Source: Rhizobium sp. L51/94 (lineage in GTDB: Bacteria; Pseudomonadota; Alphaproteobacteria; Rhizobiales; Rhizobiaceae). From it: DNA of 64,000 bases. The notes beneath the pieces were generated by a model. The model saw only the letters and a list, made by a program, of their open reading frames with translations. It searched no databases and was not told where the DNA came from. The first letter of the stretch is position 1. Every line of letters begins with the position of its first letter. The DNA lies in contig NZ_CP072142.1 of NCBI RefSeq assembly GCF_019355555.1, positions 558,001 through 622,000 of the forward strand, read 5' to 3'. The translations under genes were made by a program, and so were the position numbers. Below are positions 25,288-34,339 of this stretch, piece after piece.

Positions 25288-26136
25288 TCAGGACTTCACC
25301 GCACCGGCTGTCAGGCCAGCGATGATGTGTTTTTGCGCGAGGAAGAAGACGATGATGGTCGGCAGGATGGTCAGCGTGATGAAGGCCAGCACCAGCTGCC
25401 ACTGTGTCCCGAACTCGCCGCGATAGACCATGATCCCGAGTGGCCAGGGATAGATCGATTCCGAGTTCAGCATGATCAGCGGCAGGATGTAGCTATTCCA
25501 GCTGCCGACGAAGGAAATGATGCTGACAGTGGCGATGATCGGTCGCGAAAGCGGAAGGGTGATGTACCAGAAGAAGCGCATGTAGCCGCAGCCGTCGACC
25601 AGCGCTGCCTGGAACAATTCCTCCGGCAGGTTTTTGAAATAATTCCGCAGGAGCAGGATGCTCATTCCAAGTCCGAACGCGACCTGCGGCAGAACGACGC
25701 CCCAATAGGTATTGAGAAGGCCAAGATCGCGGATGCGGATGAACAGCGGCAGTATGGCTGTTGCCGCCGGGAACATCAGGCCGATCAGGAAGTAATTCAG
25801 CAGAAAATCCGAGCCGAAGAAGCGCACGTGGGCAAAGGTGAAGGCGGCCATCGCCGAGACGCTGACGGTCAGGAACACCGTCAGCAGGGCGATGATCAGC
25901 GAATTCATCATCTGTCGCCAGTAGCGATCGCCAAACAGGATGTCGGTGTAGTTTTCGACATGCCATTCCGCTGGCAGGCCGAAAGGATTGACCCTGAGAT
26001 CGCCGAGCGACTTGAAGCCGCCGAGCGCGGTTGTCAGCAGTGGCACGAGGACGATGGCTGCGATGATGGTCAGCGACAGGTACAGGTAGGCCCTGGTGCC
26101 GGGGCTGACGCGAATGGATGTGGCCATATCAGTCAT
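25288..26136 (-). CDS. Sugar ABC transporter permease (MalG type), second system
   Basis: This 282-residue membrane protein has about six membrane segments, a MalG/UgpE-type cytoplasmic loop (EELFQAALVDGCGYMRFFWYITLPL) and the C-terminus IIAGLTAGAVKS. The EAA consensus is degenerate (QAALVDG). Its ATG overlaps the stop of the upstream permease gene by 8 bases, so the two permease subunits are probably made by translational coupling. Confidence 0.9.
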   Translation of the reverse strand: MTDMATSIRVSPGTRAYLYLSLTIIAAIVLVPLLTTALGGFKSLGDLRVNPFGLPAEWHVENYTDILFGDRYWRQMMNSLIIALLTVFLTVSVSAMAAFTFAHVRFFGSDFLLNYFLIGLMFPAATAILPLFIRIRDLGLLNTYWGVVLPQVAFGLGMSILLLRNYFKNLPEELFQAALVDGCGYMRFFWYITLPLSRPIIATVSIISFVGSWNSYILPLIMLNSESIYPWPLGIMVYRGEFGTQWQLVLAFITLTILPTIIVFFLAQKHIIAGLTAGAVKS

Positions 26137-27067
26137 TGCGCATAAATATCCGTTTGTAACCGAAGGCGAGGGTGACGCAGATCACGAACAGCACCACCCC
26201 GACGGCGCTGCCGAGGCCGACCTGCATCCTGGTGACGCCGAAATTGAAGAGGAAAGTCACCATCGTCTGGGTCGAGTTGAACGGTCCGCCACCGGTCAGC
26301 GGCATGATCAGGTCAAACAGTTGCAGCGAGCCGACGATCGCGAAGAAGACGGAAAGACGCAGTGTGGAGGCAAGCAGGGGTAGCGTAACATAACGGAATT
26401 TCTGCCAGCCCGTAGCACCGTCGATCTCGGCGGCTTCCAGAATGCTCTTGTCGAGCGATTGCAGCCCGGCGATGAACAACATCATGTGAAAGCCGAAATA
26501 CTTCCAGACGATGACCGCCAGGACGGCGTAGATCGCCAGGTCCTTGTCGGCAAGCACATAGGGCGTCGCAACGCCGAACAGGTGCGCCAGCGACGCGAAC
26601 AGGCCATAGTCGCCATCGTAGACGAAGCGCCAGATCAGGCCGGCGGCCACCTCGGCGAGCACGTAGGGCAGAAAGAAAATCAGCCGGAACATCACCACGC
26701 CGGCAATCCTGTTGGCGAGCATCGTCGACAGCCAGATCGCCAACGGAATCTGCACGATGATCGAGACGACAATGATCAACGCGTTGTTTTTCAGAGATGT
26801 CAGAAAGGCCTGGTTGTTGAACAGGACCTGGAAATTCCGCAGGCCGACAAAATCCGTCGGTGCGCCGTAGCCACTCCATTTATAGAGGCTGTACCAAGCC
26901 GCTTCTCCCATCGGCAGGATGACAAAGATCGTGAAAAGCAGCAGGGCAGGTGGCAGGAAGATGAGCAGCACCGGCAGGCGGCCGTGGTTTGCCGAGCTCT
27001 TTCGCCGGACAACAGGCTTGGGCCGTGCCGCCGCACTGACGGTCGATGTGACGCTGATATCAGTCAT
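26129..27067 (-). CDS. Sugar ABC transporter permease (MalF type), second system
   Basis: This 312-residue MalF/UgpA-type permease has a cytoplasmic N-terminus of about 35 residues rich in Arg and Lys, then about six membrane segments and the EAA loop KSILEAAEIDGATGWQKFRY (positions about 208-227). It forms the channel with the overlapping downstream permease. It follows its binding-protein gene by 72 bases on the minus strand. Confidence 0.9.
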   Translation of the reverse strand: MTDISVTSTVSAAARPKPVVRRKSSANHGRLPVLLIFLPPALLLFTIFVILPMGEAAWYSLYKWSGYGAPTDFVGLRNFQVLFNNQAFLTSLKNNALIIVVSIIVQIPLAIWLSTMLANRIAGVVMFRLIFFLPYVLAEVAAGLIWRFVYDGDYGLFASLAHLFGVATPYVLADKDLAIYAVLAVIVWKYFGFHMMLFIAGLQSLDKSILEAAEIDGATGWQKFRYVTLPLLASTLRLSVFFAIVGSLQLFDLIMPLTGGGPFNSTQTMVTFLFNFGVTRMQVGLGSAVGVVLFVICVTLAFGYKRIFMRND

Positions 27068-27139
27068 AGGGATTGCCTGTCTCGAGATTCGAGGTTGCGG
27101 CCGGCGGCGGGCAACGCGTGCTGCCGCCGGACACAGGCT

Positions 27140-28453
27140 TCAGAGTTGATCCTGCTCGAAAGCCTCCTGGATCTGCGCAGCTCCATCCTTCGGCGTCAGC
27201 TGGCCGGAGACAATGCCAACGGAAACATCGTTGACTACACGCCCGACGGACGGTCCCAGATCCTGGTCGAAGAAGTTCTGGTGCCAGGTGGTATGGGCCA
27301 GTTGTTCGGCGGACTGCCTCATCAGCGGATTGGTGACCCCATCCTCGGCGCCGACCGCCACGGGAATGATCATACCGGCCTTCGCCATCGCCCGCTGGTT
27401 GTCGGCATTGTTGAGATAGGCTAGGAAATCCAGCGCTTCCGGGGGCGCTTTTTTCGACACCGCCCAGGCATTCAGTCCCCCGAGCGTATCCGTCGCGGCA
27501 CCAGCACCCCCCGTTACTGCCGGAAACGCAAAGCGACCGATATTGTCGCTGGCGAGGCCTTTGCCGTCGCCGGCATTGGTGCGCTGGTTGGATTCGGTAT
27601 TCTCGAAGCCAAGGATCATCGCCGCCTTGCCGTCGGCAAATACGCCGAGGGTCTGCGGCCATGTCGCGCCGAGATACCCCGGCTGGAACGGTTCGAGTTT
27701 GCCGAGGTCGGCAAGCTGCTCGCCGGCCTTGATGACGGCGGGATCGTTGAAGCCTTCACCCTGTCCGGTCTTGGCGGCGTCGAACACCTTCTGGCCGCCG
27801 TCGCGCATGACGAGGTAGCTCCAGTAGAAGTGGATCGGCCACTTTTCGCCGCCACCCCCGGCGATCGGCACGATACCGGCAGCCTTGATCTTCTTGACCG
27901 CTGCCAGATAGTCTTCCCAACTCTTGATGGCGGTCGCGTCGACGCCGGCTTTGGCGAACAGCGCCTTGTTGTAATAGAACGAGACCGTGCCGAGCTTGAA
28001 GGGTACGGCGCTGATTTTGCCGTCGAAGGTCAGGCCCTCGACGGCAGCAGGATTGAAGCTCTTCAGCCACGCGCCGTCATTGGCCTTCATTGCAGTGGTC
28101 AGATCCAGCAGAGCGCCAGTTGCCATCTGCTGCTTCAGGACGCCGCCACCCCAGCTATAGAAAAAATCCGGGGCGTCGCTCGATTGCAGCAGCGTCGGCA
28201 GCTTGGCCTTGAATGCTTCGTTTTCCAGAAACTGCATCTGGATTTTGACGCCGGGATGCTGGGTCTCATAGGTATCGGCTATCTTGCGCCAGATGGCGAC
28301 ATAGCCAGGATCAAGCTCAAGGTGCAGCCACTTGACGGTGGTATCGGCCATCGCACTGGCCGCACCGAGCATCATGGCAAGTCCGGTGGTAGCGACAAGC
28401 ATAGCTGTCCGCTTACCGCGAAGGGCTTTCGCCCCGACGATCTGAAACATCAT
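27140..28453 (-). CDS. Sugar ABC transporter substrate-binding protein, second system
   Basis: This 437-residue SBP_bac_1 protein begins with a long signal peptide (about residues 1-37, ending ASAMA before DTTVKW). The mature part shows the family pattern, including YETQHPGVKIQMQFLENEAFKAKLP and SDAPDFFYSWGGG. It is the first gene of the minus-strand importer operon, and GGGAGGAG sits just before the ATGATG at 28453. It is divergent from a ROK regulator, the family that commonly controls sugar uptake genes, which suggests a carbohydrate ligand. Confidence 0.9.
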   Translation of the reverse strand: MMFQIVGAKALRGKRTAMLVATTGLAMMLGAASAMADTTVKWLHLELDPGYVAIWRKIADTYETQHPGVKIQMQFLENEAFKAKLPTLLQSSDAPDFFYSWGGGVLKQQMATGALLDLTTAMKANDGAWLKSFNPAAVEGLTFDGKISAVPFKLGTVSFYYNKALFAKAGVDATAIKSWEDYLAAVKKIKAAGIVPIAGGGGEKWPIHFYWSYLVMRDGGQKVFDAAKTGQGEGFNDPAVIKAGEQLADLGKLEPFQPGYLGATWPQTLGVFADGKAAMILGFENTESNQRTNAGDGKGLASDNIGRFAFPAVTGGAGAATDTLGGLNAWAVSKKAPPEALDFLAYLNNADNQRAMAKAGMIIPVAVGAEDGVTNPLMRQSAEQLAHTTWHQNFFDQDLGPSVGRVVNDVSVGIVSGQLTPKDGAAQIQEAFEQDQL

Positions 28454-28564
28454 TTCTCCTCCCAAGGGAATGACAAGTCCTCACTATTTTTCCCTTATGC
28501 GGATTAAGTCATCGGAAAATTGCACAGTTGTCAATCGCTAAACTTGTTTTTTAGGCAGCAAGGC

Positions 28565-28594
28565 TTGACAGTCTTCAACGTGGGGTCTCTATTT
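28565..28594 (+). promoter_or_regulatory. Candidate promoter for the ROK regulator gene
   Basis: TTGACA at 28565-28570 is followed, 17-18 bases later, by TCTATTT (28588-28594), close to the alphaproteobacterial pattern CTTGAC-N17-CTATAT. Transcription from it would begin near 28600, which favours the ATG at 28657 over the one at 28600 for the ROK gene. Confidence 0.45.
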
Positions 28595-28656
28595 AATTCA
28601 TGATCCGGCCTAAATTCCACGGCGGGATAGTTGGTCCAACAGGTTGCTTTGTCTCA

Positions 28657-29862
28657 ATGAAAACTGCCGACCCAGAGCTGATGCGGGCGATCAACCGTTT
28701 CAGTATCCTTGATACGATCCGGCGCGCGGGGCCAATCGCGCGGATCGAAATCAGCGAACTCACGCAATTGTCGACGACGACGGTGTCAGCCATCACGGCA
28801 GCCCTGCTGGACGATGGTCTGATCCTGGCGCGACACGAGGGCGATCTTCGCAATCCCGCAGCGCGAGGTCGCCCGAGGGTGGCGCTGGAGCTCAATCCGG
28901 CTGCCGCGCGCGTCGTGGGCGCAAAGATTGCTGCCGATCGGATGATCTTCGTGGTGACTGATTTTTGCGGCGAGGTGCTGTCGAGACAGACGATGGCGCT
29001 GCGCGTCGATCGGCAGCCGATCAGCGTCATTGCCGACCTTATCGATGACGGGGTCCGTCGTTGCGTTATCGATGCGGATCTGTCGATCCATGATATCGAT
29101 CTCGTCTGCCTCGGTTTGCCCGGGCTGATCGAACACCGCACCGGGCATGTCCGCACCAGCCCGATTTTTCGCGAAACCGGCGTCGATTTCGCCCGGGAAA
29201 TGTCCGAGCGGCTGGGCATTACCACGATCGTCGAGAGCGATGCCCATGCGATAACTCTGGCGCATCACTGGTTTGGACACGCCCGCGAGCTCGATGACGT
29301 CGTCGTGGTTTCGCTGGAGAAAACTCTTGGTCTCGGCGTCCTGCATGGTGGCCAGCTGTTTCGTGGCGCTGGCGGTCTTAGTCATAACCTCGGAGATCTC
29401 GTCATTGGCATGGGATCGGAAGGGGCCATCCGTCTCTCCAGCCAGGCGGGGGAAAACGCCATCTTCGGTGCACATTCGAGTGGCGGACGCTTTGCCGAAG
29501 CCGTCCGGCTTGGGCGCGGCATGGCGCACGCGCAAACACTCATTGCTGGCGAGGACAATGGACTGATCGTCGCTGCCACCCGCGCCGGCGAGGCCTGCGG
29601 CATGGCCGTCGCCAATATCGTCACGTTGTTCGCACCGCCCCGCGTCATCGTCGTCGGATCGACACTTGCGCTGGGAGCGCCGTTTCTCGATAGCCTGCGT
29701 CATGCCTATGCGGCGGCTATTCCGCCTTCCATCCGGGGCGTCGCCGAACTTGTTTTCGACCAATCGACCGATGAGACCTGGGCACAGGGAGCAGCGGTCG
29801 TGGCCCTTCGCGAACTCTACGAATCGCCCTGGAGCACGACAGGGCCCGCGCCGGCGCACTAA
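28657..29862 (+). CDS. ROK family transcriptional regulator (NagC/XylR type)
   Basis: This protein of about 401 residues has an N-terminal winged helix (ISELTQLSTTTVSAITAALLDDGLI) followed by a ROK sugar-kinase-like domain. It lacks the cysteine cluster (CGCxxxGC) that binds zinc in most ROK proteins; the matching region reads LSHNLGDLVIGMGSEGAI. It probably controls the divergent sugar importer and the Gfo/Idh and ThuA genes behind it. An in-frame ATG at 28600 is possible but overlaps the likely -10 element, so 28657 is preferred; neither has a strong ribosome site. Confidence 0.85.
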   Translation: MKTADPELMRAINRFSILDTIRRAGPIARIEISELTQLSTTTVSAITAALLDDGLILARHEGDLRNPAARGRPRVALELNPAAARVVGAKIAADRMIFVVTDFCGEVLSRQTMALRVDRQPISVIADLIDDGVRRCVIDADLSIHDIDLVCLGLPGLIEHRTGHVRTSPIFRETGVDFAREMSERLGITTIVESDAHAITLAHHWFGHARELDDVVVVSLEKTLGLGVLHGGQLFRGAGGLSHNLGDLVIGMGSEGAIRLSSQAGENAIFGAHSSGGRFAEAVRLGRGMAHAQTLIAGEDNGLIVAATRAGEACGMAVANIVTLFAPPRVIVVGSTLALGAPFLDSLRHAYAAAIPPSIRGVAELVFDQSTDETWAQGAAVVALRELYESPWSTTGPAPAH

Positions 29863-29899
29863 CCCACAAAAATTCGAACCGGTCTTGGAGGAGGCAGTT

Positions 29900-31000
29900 A
29901 TGGAAAAAGTTGGAATCGGCATTATCGGCTGCGGGAATATATCCGGCGCCTACCTGAAAGCCATGAGATCGTTCCCCATTCTCGATATCAAAGGCGTGGC
30001 GGACCTCAATCGCGACCTGGCGGAGGCAAAGGCTGCGGAATTCGGCCTGAAAGCGGTCGACATCGCAGAGCTTTTCGCCGATCCGGCGGTTGAGATCATC
30101 GTCAACCTGACCATCCCGAAGGCCCATGTGGCTGTCGCCCTGCAAGCGCTCGATGCGGGAAAACACACCTATTCGGAAAAACCGCTCGGCATCAACTTCA
30201 ATGAGGGCAAACGCCTTGCCGATGCTGCCGCGGCGAAGGGGCTGAGGATCGGTGCTGCGCCGGACACATTCCTCGGCGGCGGCCACCAGACGGCGCGTGC
30301 CATCATCGATGAGGGCGCCATCGGGCAGCCGGTCGGTGGTACCGCGACCTTCATGTGCCCCGGCCACGAGCGCTGGCATCCAAGCCCGGATTTCTATTAC
30401 GAGGTCGGCGGCGGCCCCATGCTCGATATGGGACCCTATTATATCACCGATCTTGTCAATCTGCTCGGTCCGGTCTCGCAGGTGGCCGGCTTCGCCACGA
30501 CCCCGCGCAAGGAGCGCATCATCACCAGCGCGCCGCGCAACGGCCAGTATATCCCCGTGCATGTCGCGACCCATGTCGCCGGCGTCATGGCTTTCGCAAA
30601 TGGCGCCATCGTACAGATCGGCATGAGCTTCGATGTCGCTGGCCACAAACATGTTCCGATCGAAATCTACGGGACGGAAGGCACGCTTCTCGTGCCCGAT
30701 CCGAACCACTTCGGCGGATCGGTGGAATATCTGAAGAAGGGCGGCGAGTTCGAGACCCGCGAGATTACAGGACCTTATGCAGACGGCAACTACCGCTCGC
30801 TCGGGGTTGCTGACATGGCACATGCCATTCGCTCGAACCGACCGCATCGCGCCAGCGCAAGCCTGGCGCTGCATGTGCTGGAGGTGATGGAAGCCTTCCA
30901 GACCGCGTCCGATACCGGCCGTACGGTCAGCATCGCCACTGAGACCGGGCGTCCCGCTTCCCTGTCCGAATCCCTTGTGGACGGGCTGATCGGGCAATGA
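29900..31000 (+). CDS. Gfo/Idh/MocA family NAD(P)-dependent oxidoreductase
   Basis: This 366-residue protein has an N-terminal Rossmann fold (GIGIIGCGNISGAYLKAM) and the family's EKPLG catalytic segment (YSEKPLGINF, near residue 95), followed by a C-terminal alpha/beta domain. Such enzymes oxidise or reduce sugars and polyols at a hydroxyl group. GGAGGAGG at 29887-29894 fixes the start. It follows the ROK gene by 37 bases and precedes the ThuA gene by 17 bases; a Gfo/Idh plus ThuA pair recalls ThuB-ThuA of trehalose/maltitol utilisation in Sinorhizobium. The substrate is inferred from that resemblance. Confidence 0.87.
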   Translation: MEKVGIGIIGCGNISGAYLKAMRSFPILDIKGVADLNRDLAEAKAAEFGLKAVDIAELFADPAVEIIVNLTIPKAHVAVALQALDAGKHTYSEKPLGINFNEGKRLADAAAAKGLRIGAAPDTFLGGGHQTARAIIDEGAIGQPVGGTATFMCPGHERWHPSPDFYYEVGGGPMLDMGPYYITDLVNLLGPVSQVAGFATTPRKERIITSAPRNGQYIPVHVATHVAGVMAFANGAIVQIGMSFDVAGHKHVPIEIYGTEGTLLVPDPNHFGGSVEYLKKGGEFETREITGPYADGNYRSLGVADMAHAIRSNRPHRASASLALHVLEVMEAFQTASDTGRTVSIATETGRPASLSESLVDGLIGQ

Positions 31001-31017
31001 AACAGGAGAACAGTACA

Positions 31018-31659
31018 ATGCGCGAAGCACTTATCGTTTGGGGCGGCTGGAGCGGTCACGAGCCGCAGGAATGCGCCCATATCGTCCGCGACATTCTCGA
31101 AGAGGATGGTTTCAAGGTCTATCTGGAAAACAGCACGGAAGCGTTTGCCGATCCATCCATCCACGACCTGAGCCTGATCGTGCCGATCGTCACGATGTCG
31201 AAGATCGAGAAGGAGGAGGTAAAGAACCTGGCCGCTGCTGTCGAGAGCGGTGTTGGTATCGCCGGTTATCACGGCGGTGCGGGCGACAGCTTTCGCGATA
31301 GCGTCGACTACCAGTTCATCATCGGCGGCCAGTGGGTGGCCCATCCCGGTAACATCATCGATTACACCGTCAATATCACCAAGCCGGACGATCCGATCAT
31401 GGAGGGGATCGAGGACTTTCCTTACACCTCCGAGCAATACTACATGCATGTCGACCCATCGAACGAGGTGCTGGCAACGACCACCTTTACCGGCGAGCAT
31501 GCCTACTGGATCAACGGTGTCGTTATGCCGGTCGCCTGGAAACGCCACTATGGCAAAGGCCGGGTCTTCTATTCGTCGCTCGGGCACCAGGCCAAGGAGT
31601 TTTCGGTGTCGCAGATGAGAACGATTTTCCATCGCGGCATGAATTGGGCGGCAAGGTGA
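31018..31659 (+). CDS. ThuA-like trehalose utilisation family protein
   Basis: This 213-residue single-domain protein has the ThuA (glutamine-amidotransferase-like) fold, with LIVWGGWSGHEPQE at the start, the nucleophile-elbow-like region GIAGYHGGAGDSFRDS, and C-terminal GRVFYSSLGHQAKEF. In Sinorhizobium, ThuA works with the dehydrogenase ThuB in 3-keto-trehalose metabolism. The ATG at 31018 follows CAGGAGAA; another ATG at 30997 overlaps the previous stop. It is the end of the ROK-Gfo/Idh-ThuA unit, and a perfect 13-bp hairpin follows. Confidence 0.87.
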   Translation: MREALIVWGGWSGHEPQECAHIVRDILEEDGFKVYLENSTEAFADPSIHDLSLIVPIVTMSKIEKEEVKNLAAAVESGVGIAGYHGGAGDSFRDSVDYQFIIGGQWVAHPGNIIDYTVNITKPDDPIMEGIEDFPYTSEQYYMHVDPSNEVLATTTFTGEHAYWINGVVMPVAWKRHYGKGRVFYSSLGHQAKEFSVSQMRTIFHRGMNWAAR

Positions 31660-31677
31660 TTGGCGGACTGAATGCTG

Positions 31678-31707
31678 CCCTATGGCGCTCGGGCGAGCGC
31701 CATAGGG
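31678..31707. terminator. Bidirectional hairpin between convergent thuA-like and MFS genes
   Basis: A perfect 13-bp stem (31678-31690 with 31695-31707) closes a GGGC loop, between two convergent genes. No T-run follows on either strand, so it may act as a shared 3' end stabiliser or a Rho-assisted terminator. Confidence 0.5.
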
Positions 31708-31773
31708 AAAGTTGAACAGGGCGCACAGCGCGAATAAGGGAACCGGGTTTGACGGTCGATCTCATCCAATCCG

Positions 31774-33018
31774 TCAAATGCCGGCACTAAACTCCTCCGC
31801 CTGCCTTGCGCGGTGGCGGCGACCTTTGCCTATATCTGGCAGGAAGACGGTGAGAAGCCCTAGGAGCGGCAGGTAGGAGCAGATGCTATAGACGTAGGCG
31901 ATGCCCTTGTGGTCGGCGACAATGCCGAGCCCGGCAGCGCCGATCCCGCCGATGCCGAAGGCAAAGCCGAAAAATAGTCCGGCGATCGTGCCCACCCTGC
32001 CGGGCACCAGTTCCTGCGCAAAGACGATGATTGCTGAAAATGCCGAGGCGAGGATGACGCCGATGATGACGGTGAGCACCACCGTGACCTCATAGTTGGC
32101 ATAGGGGAGCGCGAGGGTGAACGGCAAGGTGCCGAGGATGGAGAACCAGATCACGAACTTGGTGCCGAACCAGTCGACAGCAGGGCCGCCGGCAACGGTG
32201 CCGACCGCAACCGCCCCGAGGAACACGAACAGCAGAATCTGCGCATGCTGCACCGACACACCAAAGCGGTCGATCATATAGAACGTGTAGTAGCTCGACA
32301 GGCTGCTCATGTAGATGAATTTGGAAAAGACCAGGAATACTAGCACGATAATCGACTTGACGATGGTTGCGCGCGGGAGGGCGACGACGGCCGCGACCAC
32401 CTTGCGCTTGGCGTTGGCAATGCGGTGGCGGGAATACCAGACGCCGACCCGCCACAGGACAATCATGCCGAGCAGGGCGACCAGCGAAAACCATGCAACG
32501 CTGACCTGTCCGCGCGGCAGTACGATGAAGGCTGCCAGCAGCGGTCCCATGGCCGAGCCAAAATTGCCGCCGACCTGAAACAGCGATTGCGCCAGCCCGT
32601 GACGTCCGCCGGAGGCAAGCCGCGCGACGCGCGAGGATTCGGGGTGGAACACGGCAGAACCCAGCCCGACCACGCCGGCGCCGACAAGCAGTACCCAGTA
32701 GGCATGGGCAAACGCCAGCAGCAGCAGACCGATCAGTGTAAAGCCCATGCCGACCGTCAGCGAATATGGCAGCGGCCGCTTGTCGGTATAGATGCCGATG
32801 AGCGGCTGCAGCAGCGAGGCCGTTACCTGGAAGACCAGGCCGAGGAAGCCGATCTGGGTGAAGTCGAGCCCGTAGCTATCCTTGATCATCGGATAGAGTG
32901 CCGGGATGAGAGACTGCATGGTATCGTTGAGCATATGGCAGAAGCTGACCGCCATGATGATGCCGAAAACCGTTTCCTCGGCAGTCGGCGTTGCTGTGCT
33001 CGCGGTTGTGTCGGTCAT
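31774..33018 (-). CDS. MFS transporter, fosmidomycin-resistance (Fsr) type
   Basis: This 414-residue protein has twelve likely membrane segments. Sequence blocks such as FCHMLNDTMQSLIPALYPMI and the region around GSAVFHPESSRVAR (residues about 120-133) are typical of Fsr-like efflux pumps. Such proteins expel small molecules in exchange for protons. GGGAGG lies 6 bases before the ATG at 33018; an in-frame GTG at 33039 is less likely. It is transcribed alone, 186 bases upstream-strand from rsgA, and no regulator gene adjoins it. The native substrate is unknown. Confidence 0.85.
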   Translation of the reverse strand: MTDTTASTATPTAEETVFGIIMAVSFCHMLNDTMQSLIPALYPMIKDSYGLDFTQIGFLGLVFQVTASLLQPLIGIYTDKRPLPYSLTVGMGFTLIGLLLLAFAHAYWVLLVGAGVVGLGSAVFHPESSRVARLASGGRHGLAQSLFQVGGNFGSAMGPLLAAFIVLPRGQVSVAWFSLVALLGMIVLWRVGVWYSRHRIANAKRKVVAAVVALPRATIVKSIIVLVFLVFSKFIYMSSLSSYYTFYMIDRFGVSVQHAQILLFVFLGAVAVGTVAGGPAVDWFGTKFVIWFSILGTLPFTLALPYANYEVTVVLTVIIGVILASAFSAIIVFAQELVPGRVGTIAGLFFGFAFGIGGIGAAGLGIVADHKGIAYVYSICSYLPLLGLLTVFLPDIGKGRRHRARQAEEFSAGI

Positions 33019-33204
33019 GTCAGCCTCCCGTTTGTCCACTTGAGGTTGATCAAGTAGCGCCGGGTCGGGACTGGCTCAAGCCGGGTTGGGCTTCTATCCG
33101 TCGCATCCGCGCAATTCCTGCAAAAGTGCCTGGCGATTTGGTGTCCGGAATGCGTAAAAACAAAGGGATAGAGGCTTTCACGTCTCCGTGAAAACGGAAT
33201 TCCC

Positions 33205-34218
33205 CTAGTATTTCTTTTTGCGACCCGGAACCTTGTTGCCGCGCGGCCCCGTCTGCACCGGGGTGTTCTGGACATTTTCTTCGGAAAGCTTGCGCCAGCG
33301 ATCCAGCCGTTCGGCCGAAAGCGTGCCTTCCTTGACCGCCTTCTGGACGGCGCAACCGGGCTCGTGCGCATGGGTGCAATCGCGGAACCGGCAGAAGGGA
33401 GCCAGATCGGTAATCTCGGCGAACAGCGTTTCGATGCCGAAGGAGGCGTCGCTGACATAGAGCGTCCGCATGCCGGGCGTATCGATCACCCAGCCGCCGC
33501 CGGCGATAGCGTGCAGCGAGCGAGAAGTGGTGGTGTGACGGCCCTTGGCATCCTGTTCGCGAATGCCGCCGGTCTCCTGGGTCTGCTCGCGATCAGGCCC
33601 CGCCAGCGTATTGACGAGGGTCGACTTGCCAACGCCCGAAGAACCGACCAGCGCCACCGTGCGGCCAGCTCCGCACCACGGTGCCAGTGCGCCGACTGCA
33701 TCCGGAGAGCGGCCATTGAGCACGACGACGGCGAGATCGCGCTGCAGCGCCTGCGCCTGCTGCCTGTAGCTTTCGGCGTCGTCGACGGTATCGGCCTTGG
33801 TGAGCAGGATAACCGGCTCTGTTCCCGCCTGGTTGGCAAGCGCCAGATAGCGCTCGAGCCGCGAGGGATTGAAGTCGGCATTGCAGGATGTGACGATGAA
33901 CAGGGTGTCGACATTGGCGGCAGCCAGCTGATTGTCCTTGCCTTCCGTGCGGCGCTGCAGCAGCGCCTTGCGGTCCAGGCGGCGGACGACGATATCGGTC
34001 TCGCGGTCTGCAAGCACCCAGTCGCCGACGGCGAACTCGCCGGTATTTGCGTGCGGCCCAAGAACGAGCTGCTCCGGCCCATGCTCTGATATGCCAGCGA
34101 GACGCGTGCGGTGAACGCCGGAAATGCGGCGCGGTTCAAGTCCGGCGTCGGCATCCTCGATCTGCGATTGGAAAAACTCAGACCAGCCGAGTGCTGCAAG
34201 CGATGCTGTATCCGTCAC
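33205..34218 (-). CDS. rsgA: Ribosome small-subunit-dependent GTPase A
   Basis: This 337-residue protein is a circularly permuted GTPase: the NKxD-like LTKAD motif (140-144) precedes the P-loop GSSGVGKST (192-200), and G3 DTPG follows (246-249). An N-terminal OB-fold-like region and a C-terminal zinc knuckle (Cys276, Cys281, His283, Cys289) complete the RsgA plan. RsgA checks late 30S subunit maturation and releases RbfA. Translation appears to start at GTG 34218 (MTDTASL). Gene order with the DUF2161 gene upstream (121-base gap) has no evident functional link. Confidence 0.92.
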   Translation of the reverse strand: MTDTASLAALGWSEFFQSQIEDADAGLEPRRISGVHRTRLAGISEHGPEQLVLGPHANTGEFAVGDWVLADRETDIVVRRLDRKALLQRRTEGKDNQLAAANVDTLFIVTSCNADFNPSRLERYLALANQAGTEPVILLTKADTVDDAESYRQQAQALQRDLAVVVLNGRSPDAVGALAPWCGAGRTVALVGSSGVGKSTLVNTLAGPDREQTQETGGIREQDAKGRHTTTSRSLHAIAGGGWVIDTPGMRTLYVSDASFGIETLFAEITDLAPFCRFRDCTHAHEPGCAVQKAVKEGTLSAERLDRWRKLSEENVQNTPVQTGPRGNKVPGRKKKY

Positions 34219-34339
34219 AGGCTGCCCCCGGGGCTTGGCGTTGCAGTCATCGGCCAGCTCCTCTTTGATACGGGCATGGACGCTGATAGCAGACCGGTCG
34301 CCGAAAGGGCAATCACTTTGGCGGCGACAATGACCAGAA

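Noticed and set aside
26459..27424. A 321-residue plus-strand frame
   Set aside because: It is antisense to the MalF-type permease and binding-protein genes of the second importer; composition (His, Gln, Arg rich) is typical of shadow frames.
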